Assembly: GCA_027924645.1 (NCBI GenBank)
Contig: BSBN01001017.1
Span: 8,706,501 to 8,770,500, forward strand
Direction of reading: 5' to 3'
DNA: 64,000 nt
DNA from: Cunninghamia lanceolata
Taxonomy: Eukaryota; Streptophyta; Pinopsida; Cupressales; Cupressaceae
Position 1 is the stretch's first letter; the number at the start of each line of letters is the position of its first letter. Below are positions 56,166 through 64,000 of the stretch, piece after piece. Under the pieces are notes generated by a model. That model saw nothing but the letters and a program-made list of their open reading frames with translations. It had not been told where the DNA came from and did no database searches. Position numbers and translations under genes: made by a program.

Positions 56166-56168
56166 AGG

Positions 56169-57188
56169 TGTGCGGAAATCGCTTCCTACACTAATCTAAA
56201 GAGGAGAGAAGAGTGCAAATTATTTTTAATCCTTACACTTATAGAATGTTAACCACAACAATGGAGATATTGCAACAATACACATACACACATAAATGAG
56301 ATAGAAGAGAGAGACACAAGATATACATGGGGAAAACCCTTATTGGGTGAAAAACCCCAAAACCTGCACAATGTATTATCAAAACTGAAATGGTTTGAAT
56401 TACACTTGCCATGCAATCTCATAGGAGTCTTTGACACTCATATCTAGAGACAAACTGGTAGCATAACAATACCTATCAATCACATAATACATCTCCTCTC
56501 AAAGTATCTGTTTAAATAGAAGTTTACAAGGCAAAAGTGAACCTTTCTTGAGATGGGCATCCAACTAGGCCTCATGGCCCAAAACCCATGCCTAGGGACA
56601 CTTGTCCAACACTGCAACATGATCCTAATACTTGTCATATCACCCCATCCCAATATGGTCACCTATTCCCAAGTTGGGAAATGATAGATACTCTTACGAC
56701 TGTCATAGAATATGTCATAACGGTAATATCTTACAGCTGTAAGAGAATCTATCATACACATGCTACAAATAACATATTCTCTTATAACATGTCATAACCC
56801 TCCTTGGGGTGCCCAAACATGTCTTCTTCCAAGATGCCTTATGACACATGTCTTCACCTATCATAGAATCTTCCATTTACGACTCTTACGCATCATAGAT
56901 TTGTCATAGGAATCTGTCATAACCGTTTCGGTCAATATTCCCTTACACACTATCCAAGATGCTGACACATGGAAAAATATTCCTACCACTAAGTGGGATG
57001 CCTATCTCCTCATGTGAGGACAAATTTACATGTGGTCACCTTCCACATAGGATGACACATCACCGTGCCAACTCCCACAAGATGACAATAAGGATTTTCA
57101 TCCTAATTACAATAATAGGCAATAAATAAATAAATACAATGAAATAATACAAGGAATTACCAAGGTTGAGACACCTTAATTCCCAACA
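56169..57188 (-). repeat. 3' LTR of Copia-1
   Basis: On the - strand it begins TGTTGGGAATTAAGGTG and ends near TTTCCGCACA (left edge uncertain by a few bases). It contains GGGGAAAACCCTTATTGGG, typical of Copia LTRs. A weak TATA-like TATTTAAAC lies near 56515. Confidence 0.75.
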
Positions 57189-57203
57189 TTCTCCCACTTG
57201 TCG
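57189..57203 (-). promoter_or_regulatory. Polypurine tract of Copia-1
   Basis: The - strand reads GACAAGTGGGAGAA before TGTTGGG, the common Copia PPT form. Confidence 0.8.
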
Positions 57204-57239
57204 AACACCTTGTAAGAGCCAATAGAAATAGCATGATTT

Positions 57240-59770
57240 AACTACTATAGGCCAAGAGGCCCATAGACTCTAAACACCATCTAAACTTCTCTGTGCCCAC
57301 TAGTTTTGTCAATGCATTTGCAACATTCTTCAGAGTGTCTACCTTCTCCAAATTTACCTTCCCATACTCTACCATGTCTCGTACGAAGTGAAACAATACA
57401 TCAATATGCTTTGTTCTGGCATGGAAAGTTGGATTCTTTGCTAGACAAATTACACTCTGACTGTCACAACAAATCGTAATCTATCCTACATCAACACTAA
57501 TATCTGAACACAATCTCTTAAGCCAAATGACTTCCTTACAAGCATGAGTTGCTACCATATACTTAGCTTCTGTCATGGACAAAGCAACCACAGGTTGTCA
57601 CTTACTCATCCAACTAATTGCACCACTAAACATAGTGAACACATAAACACTGGTGGATCTTCTACTGTCAATGTCACCCGCCCAATCAGAATCTGTGAAT
57701 CCATGAATACAAACTAAATGCGAAGGTCCTATAGGATTACCATGATAACATATGGAATACTCAGAAGTACCCCTCAAATATCTGAACACTCTCTTAACTG
57801 CATCCCAATGTACCTGTCTAGGATTAGCCATGAATCGACTAAGGAATCCCACTGCTTGGGTAATGTCTGGTCTTGTGCAGACCATAGCATACATCAAATT
57901 GCCAACAACACTAGCATAAGGTACTCATCTCATGTCCTCCACCTCACTAGGATATTTTGGACAATCATTAATAGATAACTTTGTCCCCAAAGAAATGGGA
58001 ACACACAACAGTCTGCAATCTATCATGCTGAACCTATCTAATAGAGTCTTCACATACTTTGGTTTAACCAAAGTTTTCTGTTAGCTCTGTCTCTTTTGAT
58101 TTCCATTCCTAGAATGTACCTGGTTGCCCCTAGATTTTTCATCTCAAACTGTGCTAACAACTGAGACTTCAAATCAAAAATCATATTCTTACCATTCCCA
58201 ATCAACAACATATCATCAACATATAATGCAATAATGAGAATGCGATCATTGTCAAACTTGTAATAAACACAATGATCTGATTTTGATCTCAGAAATCCAA
58301 TCGACAACACAAAGGCATCAAATTTCATATACCACATCCTAGGAGACTACTTCAAACCATACAAAGACTTCATCAACTTGCAAACCAAATTTTCTTTACT
58401 TTTCTCTATGTAATGCTCTAGCTGTGACATGTATATCTCTTCCTTCAAATTGCCATGAAGGAATGTTGTCTTCACATCCATCTGTTCCACCTCTAAGTCA
58501 TACACTGTTGCAAGAGATAACAAGAACTGAATGGATGTCATCTTTTCATCAGGAGAGAAAATTTCACCATAATCAATTCCCTCCACTTGTGAGTACCCCT
58601 TCGCAACCAATCTAGCCTTGTACTTTTCAACACTGCCATCTTCACTGAATTTCTTCTTGAACACCCATTTGCATCTAATAGGTTACTGTCCTTTAGGAAA
58701 AGGCACCAAGTCCCATGTTTTATTCTTCTCCATTGAATCCATTTCATCTTCCATGGCCTCCTTCTAGGAACTTGCATCTTTCATGCCGATAGCCTCTATC
58801 ACAGTTCTAGGCTCATCAGTGTTAGTAAGCAAGGAAAAAGCACAACTAGAATCAAGTAATGAATAACCAAACCTATCAGGTTGCTTCCTTGTTTGTGTAG
58901 ACCTCCTCAATGAATGAGGTTGAGGTTCTGCTTCTTCTTCTGAGCTTTCAGATCTGCTAGAGCTGTCCTCATCATCAGGTCTCACAGGGTCTATCAGTTC
59001 AGTCTTCTCAAGGGTAGAAGGAAACTAAACCACATCCTCTTTCTTTTCTATCTATTCTAGTTGTAGAACAACAGAAAAAGATGTTAGCTCTCTGAAGATA
59101 ACACTTCTTCTATACAACACTTTTTTAGCCACAGGATCCCAAAGCTTGTATCCTTTCACACCAACACCATAGCCAATGAAAATACACTTAATAGCCTTGT
59201 TCTCCAATTTAGACTATTTCTCCCTAGGGACATGTGCATATGTCTCACAACCAAAAACACAAAGATGTCTAATTGAAGGCTTCTTACCAAACCACACCTC
59301 TATAAGTGTCTTACCAACAAAAGCTAATGTAGGAGACCTATTTACCAGGTAACAAGTAGTGGCTACAACTTCAGCCCAAAACTTTTGTTCGAGGATTGCT
59401 CCACTAAGCGTACTTCTAGCCTTCTCCATCAGTGTCCTATTCATCCTCTGTACAACTCCATTTTGCTATGTGGTGTATGGAGTTATCTTATGTCTTTCAA
59501 TCCCTTGCTCTTTACATAACTTACCGAACTCTACCGAACAAAACTCGCCACCATTGTTAGTTCTCAAACACTTAATCTTTTTACTAGTCTGATTCTCAAC
59601 AAAAGATTTAAACTCTTTGAACCAACTAAAGACTTCAGACTTGCTTCTAAGAAAATAAATCCATGTCCTTCTACTGTAATCATCTATGAAAGATACAAAA
59701 TATATAGATTTGAAAATCAAAGGAACACTAACAGGACCAAACACATCAGAATGAATAAGGTCCAACACAC
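57240..59770 (-). pseudogene. Copia-1 pol: integrase, reverse transcriptase, RNase H
   Basis: Integrase core 59768-59466 starts LDLIHSDVFGPV (Asp) and has LRTNNGGEF, so the second catalytic Asp (normally in DNGGEF) is Asn; the Glu remains. The C-terminal integrase piece is 59444-59214 (FWAEVVATTCYLVNRSPT, FGCETYAHVP). A Ser/Glu-rich linker is at 58985-58764. RT: YKARLVAKGYSQVEGIDYGE, VEQMDVKTTFLHG, CKLMKSLYGLK, and ALYVDDMLL as active site (58337-58050). RNase H: FTDSDWAGDIDSRRS (57720) and the degraded end TEAKYM...KHID to about 57240. Many stops and shifts; not functional. Confidence 0.9.
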
Positions 59771-60000
59771 CACTAGTAGAAATATGACAAATAAAGGACC
59801 AGGTGACTAAAAATTTTAATCACATGACTAAAACTTTTTGTAACACAACTATAAATGACTAAATAAATGACTAATTTGGTCATTGGTTGAAATGACTAAA
59901 CAAATGACCAAATAAATGACTAATTTGGTCATCGGGCAAAAAAACACAACTACAAATAAAATTGACTAAATAAATTCCTCTATTGTTTTTTCTTTCACTT
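59771..60000. mobile_element. CACTA-like DNA transposon terminus
   Basis: CACTAGTAGAAATATG at 59771 resembles the terminal inverted repeat of CACTA/EnSpm transposons. It is followed by subterminal repeats: AATGACTAAATAAATGACTA and ATTTGGTCAT twice each. It interrupts Copia-1. The other end is not seen. An alternative for the first 20 bases is Copia coding sequence, since the - strand can be read HISTSGVLDLI. Confidence 0.6.
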
Positions 60001-60090
60001 TAATTTTGGAGGGAATTAATGGAGGGATTGTGCATTTATGAATTTTGAACAAAAGGTGAAACTTGTGAAGAAGCAAAGATTGTGCATTTA

Positions 60091-60250
60091 GCAGGAGAAG
60101 ATTGTTCATGGCCGCCGAGAATAGGATATGCAGAGTAGTCAAACAAGAGAAGATTATTCATGGCTACCAAGAATAGGGTATGAGTAGTCGAACAGGAGAA
60201 GATTGTTCATGGCTGCAAAGAATAGGGTATGAGTAGTCGAACATGAGAAC
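60091..60250. repeat. 49-52-bp tandem repeat, three units
   Basis: GAGAAGATTGTTCATGGC recurs with GAGAAG at 60095, 60147 and 60196, and a final GAGAAC at 60245. It lies within the presumed CACTA element. Confidence 0.8.
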
Positions 60251-61191
60251 ATTGCATTGATGATTATTTTTACACATTCATTAGAAAAGTTAAAATTCAG
60301 AAAATGAACCTAAACTGTCTTGAAAGATATGAAGAAATCACCCAAGAGTTCTTAATTCTAAGTTTATGTATGGTCAGGTCTTGACCTTGTGGACAATTTA
60401 GTAGGTTGATTTGAAACTATAATAGTCAAGAGGCCTTACTTGATTTAAGATAATCTGTGACTTATTGGACTCAAATTATGCAAATTGTTACAAATATAGA
60501 CAAATTCTTTATTCTTTTGCATAAATTTACTACTGTATCACAAAATCTTGTATGATTTATAGTGAAACAAGCTTTGCCTTTCAAATTGATATGAAAATTG
60601 TCCAATATTAACACAATTCTTCCTGATTCTTTCAAATGTAGGACAAATTTCCTTAAGATTTCTGTGTTTCAACTAATTATTTCAAATGTTTGGGGAAAAG
60701 TTAGAGAAAATTAGGTTGAGAATCATTTCTTATAGGATCTAAATGTTCTGTTACTCACGTCTTTATGAGATACATCAAATTAATCAAATCAACATACTAA
60801 ATCTTCGAATGTAGAGTCCTAAGTATTTTCACAAACACACATCAAAGATTGCAAGCTCTCAAAGGATAATACTTCAAATACCAGTAAGAATCAGAAAACA
60901 CTCTATAATAGATGTAGAATTCCAAGTTTACTTGTATTTAAAGCACACAGTCATATAGAATTTACAATGTATGAATGACATTTTGTTTCATTAATTGAAT
61001 TGCCAAAGAACTTACAGACATTTTTATAGATACAGTAAGGAAACTAGACATTCTGCACATTCCTTAGTGTAGACACAAGTGACCTCTTCTAAACTAAAGA
61101 AATACTTCTCTATTCAAATGTTCAATCAATTTACAAGTGAAAGCTACAACTCAAAATCCCTGTGTAACTAATATACAAGTAGCAGAGCTTC
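60251..61191 (-). repeat. Presumed R/U5 part of the TE-F LTR, no gene
   Basis: AT-rich, non-coding. By orientation it lies downstream of the TE-F TATA box. I could not locate its LTR terminus or a primer-binding site, so part of it may belong to the CACTA element. Confidence 0.35.
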
Positions 61192-61199
61192 TTATATAG
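61192..61199 (-). promoter_or_regulatory. TATA box downstream of the TE-F accessory ORF
   Basis: CTATATAA on the - strand, about 410 bp after the end of the open piece (61608). The order ORF then TATA box is the same as in TE-A and TE-G. Confidence 0.5.
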
Positions 61200-61607
61200 A
61201 ATTTGAAGCTTCATACTACTACGGATACAAAACCCAATCTATGGTCAGTATTTATACTTTCCTGATCAAAGGTGTACATTCATTCCTAACCATTTCTCAA
61301 AATATCTTTGTGGTATCTTTTCTGCCTCAAAGGATGCTATTGGAATCTTTTCAAAACAAGATTCCCCCCTTTGACCTCTTCTTTCTTGTTGACCTTGCCC
61401 ATGGATACCTTTCAATTGACTCTTTCATTAGTATTATTTGCCTCCTTTTTATACTTTCCTACTCCTTCAGATATATCTTGAAATTATTTGTTACACCTTC
61501 TATGAAGGTGCGATTTCCCCTAGACTCCTTGTCCATATATATTCTTGCATTGTGACCCCTTCTTTGAATTTCCTCTCTTCTTTACCTAAACCTTCAACCT
61601 TCTTATA

Positions 61608-62736
61608 TTACTTTATCTTGGCACTCACCTCCATTATTGAATCAATCATTTGATTACTTAAATACGCCTCTAGATTCTTTAGACATGGAACAAAAATGGC
61701 CTTGAATTCTTTTAATACCCTTTGGAGTTCATATGTTGGTACATCCATACATTCATGATCTATGAGTTTTTCAATTATCCTCTTATGCAACCTGATCATG
61801 CTGTCTTCTTTCTCCTCTAAACCCTAAGTGGCTATGATGCATCTTCGGAGACTATCATCTTCAAATCTTAACTCCAACCTGGCCTGTGGCACTTGATTTG
61901 CCATCGAAGGAGTAATGACTCCTTCATTTATTAATTCATCTGCTCTTTCTTCAATTTCTTCTAGTTTCCCCAATTCAAACTTGCATTCTTCTTTTCTAAA
62001 CTAACAATTATATACAAGCACACTACATTTATTCTTTTCTGTTGCAGCCAATTCCCATCCTGCCAATGCTTGTTTGATCACCTCTTCTCCTTCTTGCATG
62101 AATGCCCTGAACCATTCTTCAAAAATATTGGCCTCAAACCTCTTATTTTCCATATCCTTCAATTCATCTTTCGATAATACTACTATTTCATTGGACAACT
62201 CTGGTATTGTAGTATTGGGATCAAATATCCCCCTAATGAATTGTTATAACTAGACAATGTGCCCTTTCAAATATTCATGTTTATCCTTGTCTTTCTTTAA
62301 CATCTTTGTTGTAACCTAGTGCATATCTTCCCATTCACTTATATGTTGCTCCCTTATTGTGTATCCTAAGTCAAAATTAAGTATCTTGTAATCATCTACT
62401 ATTATTTCTCCTTTAACTTTCTCCTTCTGTGGTATGGCCAAATTTAGTGTTCTGGATACGTCTGGACCCCTTTGAATTGCTGACGTGGTTCTGGCCTTCC
62501 TCTTTTCTTTTCTTGGTGTTGCATTGCCTAATAAACTTTTGATGTCTATGGGTACTAACTATACCTCCACCTTTTCTCTCCTTACTTCTGCACCTAACTA
62601 GGCCGGAGCCTCTTTTACACTTTCAATAGCTTTCTCTTCATTGATTACCTCTTCTTGAGGCTATTTTACTTCTTGTTCTTGTTGCTGTGGAGGAGGTTGC
62701 TGTTGAGGGGCTGGTACTTGTACTATTGGATCATTT
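61608..62736 (-). pseudogene. LTR-borne accessory ORF of TE-F
   Basis: Reading leftwards from the Copia-2 junction: a Gln/Pro-rich start (PAPQQQPPPQQQEQE), basic RKEKRKARTTSA, then the family motifs FDLGYT, EYLKGHIV, EEWFRAFMQEGEEVI, a Glu-rich helix and QMIDSIMEVSAKIK at 61608. Open blocks are 62198-62001 and 61799-61608; most of the stops between are TAG. It aligns throughout with the TE-G copy (3234-3900 for the first half, 14919-15380 for the second), which shows that the two TE-G fragments belong to one gene. Predicted mostly coiled coil; no known domain. Copia-2 removed the N-terminus. Confidence 0.6.
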
Positions 62737-63833
62737 TGTTGATAACTGAGAGGGGGGGGGGGTGAATCAGTTATCCTAATTATTTCCCTTATTGAACTTT
62801 CCTTTTAATTGAAGCAGCATAAAATCAAACACAAAACATTAACCATGAAATAAGAAACACATGACACAGTATTTTTGACGTGGAAACCCTGTTAAGGGAG
62901 AAAACCACGGGGTGATTAACCCAAGAATTATTCTCTGTTAGAAGAATAGGAAATTACAAAAATGGCACTTGCCAATTAGGGCTCACTGCCCGAGCACACT
63001 GCTCACAAGAGGCTCACTGCCTACAAGAAGACACACTGTCTTACAAAGTGATAAGAATCACAGTCTTGAACTGATTGGAAGCATCTGCATATGCTGGAGT
63101 TCAGTTCCGGTTAGGTTCAGTACACTGATCTGCTGCACTTCATCTTTCCTCTGTTCTTTAGTCTGCTATCCTTTCACATACCGGATCTTTCTTGCTACTT
63201 CTGCTCTGCTCTGGACTTGTTCGCATATCCCCTTTTTGATTTCACACACTTTACAACTAAATCCATCCTCTATATATATCCGCACAAGTAATTTCATCAC
63301 CTTTCTAGTCGGCATCCGGAACAGTCTAGTTTCTTACAAACTTTTGTTCTGTCGGCTGAATCCTTGCTCACCAAGCAATGCGGATCAAGCATATACTTGT
63401 AGATATCATCAATTATGTCGGCCAAACATGATTCATGCCTCCGCAACCTTTATCATCATCTGTAACACATCCGGAAAGTAGTCTGATACTCTGTCAGTCA
63501 GTTCTTTCTCTGTATTCACTGTCTCTCAGGAATCCGGTACTCAACTATTCATATCTTTTTCCTTGTCCATCTCCGGAGGCTAAATCCTTGGAATATACTA
63601 CTCAAGATAGTCCTCTTGACTTCCCCAGATCCGCACTATGCCAAGACACTTCCTCTGAGAGATCCGGACCAATCTGTCGGACCTTGCCACATGCTCTGTT
63701 CTTGTTCACCGGACCACAACAATCTTTAATCTGACTTCCAGTAGAGACATATCATGTCTTGCGGATATGTGGGATGACCTTTGTTGCCATCAATGACAAC
63801 AACCATGAATCCATATAGTGTCTCTTGCCAACA
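62737..63833 (-). repeat. 3' LTR of Copia-2
   Basis: On the - strand TGTTGGCAAGAGACAC to GTTATCAACA, about 1.1 kb. It contains GTGGAAACCCTGTTAAGG (on the + strand), a run of ten or more G near 62752 and a TATA box (63270-63279). The left flank is CATTT; the right target copy is outside the window. Confidence 0.75.
63270..63279 (-). promoter_or_regulatory. TATA box of the Copia-2 LTR
   Basis: ATATATATAG on the - strand in mid-LTR. Confidence 0.55.
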
Positions 63834-64000
63834 ATCTCCCCCTTTGGCATTGATGGCAACACTTAGTGAAAAATGACTAAGTGTTTACACTATGCTCCCC
63901 CTTTGCTGATGCTCTGTCTTTATATACAATTTCCGGAACTCCCCCTGAGTTGGATTCCTCATTTTTCACTGCTCCTCACTCCCCCTTTGACATCAATGGC
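63834..64000 (-). mobile_element. Copia-2 interior: polypurine tract and repeated PPT-like motifs
   Basis: The - strand reads GCCAAAGGGGGAGAT directly before the LTR, a typical Copia PPT. Three more GGGGGAG motifs follow at about 63896, 63940 and 63980, two with AAAGGGGGAG. The window ends before any coding region. Confidence 0.75.

Larger units (their letters stand above)
51605..56168 (-). mobile_element. TE-D: non-autonomous LTR element related to TE-C (left part)
   Basis: The 3' LTR lies at 51605-52959, followed by the same polypurine tract and the same two repeat blocks as TE-C. Protease-type coding sequence is at 55454-56165. Copia-1 cuts it at about 56168; the remainder would lie right of the nested insertions and is not in the window. 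The left flank is TTTAG (51600-51604), the expected target copy. No RT or integrase lies between the protease ORF and the PPT. Confidence 0.8.
56169..59770 (-). mobile_element. Copia-1: Ty1/copia retrotransposon inserted in TE-D (5' part missing)
   Basis: 3' LTR 56169-57188, PPT, RNase H, RT and integrase remnants follow in the Copia order INT-RT-RH on the - strand. The gag, protease and 5' LTR are not seen: the sequence is interrupted at 59770 inside the integrase by a CACTA-like terminus. The reading frame is broken many times. Confidence 0.85.

Noticed and set aside
62969..63734. 170- and 99-residue + strand ORFs in the Copia-2 LTR
   Set aside because: Antisense to Copia-2, Ser/Cys/Leu-rich low-complexity translation of LTR DNA.
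1..64000. Host genes, tRNA or rRNA genes
   Set aside because: I looked for conserved protein motifs outside transposon families, and for tRNA- and rRNA-like sequence, and saw none; tRNA-like signals were primer-binding sites or their complements.

Overview
This window is plant nuclear DNA built almost entirely from nested transposable elements. I found no ordinary host gene, rRNA, tRNA or CRISPR array. Long Ty3/gypsy elements related to the Tat/Ogre group, 1.2-3.2 kb and longer LTRs, two Copia elements and a CACTA-type terminus point to a large, repeat-rich seed-plant genome. A gymnosperm is plausible, but the sequence alone does not prove it.

Layout (names are mine). TE-G is the old host element: a degraded + strand Tat-like gypsy. 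Its 5' LTR runs from before base 1 to about 16696. Its gag lies at 16880-18397 and the rest of gag-pol at 44644-49737. TE-C, a - strand non-autonomous LTR element (3930-13426, duplicated target ATATC), is inserted in the 5' LTR of TE-G. TE-A, a - strand Tat-like gypsy (18398-44638, target AATAG, LTRs of about 3.15 kb), is inserted in the gag of TE-G. TE-B, a young + strand Tat-like gypsy with an intact 2151-residue Gag-Pol (26824-40466, target GGTCT), is inserted in the gag of TE-A. TE-D (51605 to at least 56168, - strand) is a relative of TE-C in the region 3' of TE-G. Copia-1 (56169-59770, - strand) lies in TE-D. A CACTA-like terminus (59771) interrupts Copia-1. TE-F (about 60300-62736, - strand) is part of another LTR carrying an ORF. 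Copia-2 (62737 to the window end, - strand) is inserted in that ORF.

The main discovery candidate is a family of accessory ORFs inside the U3 part of LTRs. Each ORF ends a short way upstream of a TATA box. It is clearest in TE-A, where both LTRs, framed by a perfect target duplication, carry the same ORF of about 500 codons. Related ORFs lie in the LTR of TE-G (interrupted by TE-C and then partly duplicated) and in TE-F. The proteins are lysine- and glutamate-rich, coiled-coil-like and of unknown function.

Other notable points. All three Tat-like elements share the order protease, second RNase H, reverse transcriptase, RNase H remnant lacking its first Asp, integrase. TE-A and TE-B carry a near-complement of the primer-binding site, not a polypurine tract, immediately before the 3' LTR. 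The 5' end of TE-B is rearranged as LTR, duplicated TE-A gag, partial LTR. Its U3 carries six copies of the palindrome TGACGTCA. The older elements show CAG-to-TAG decay.
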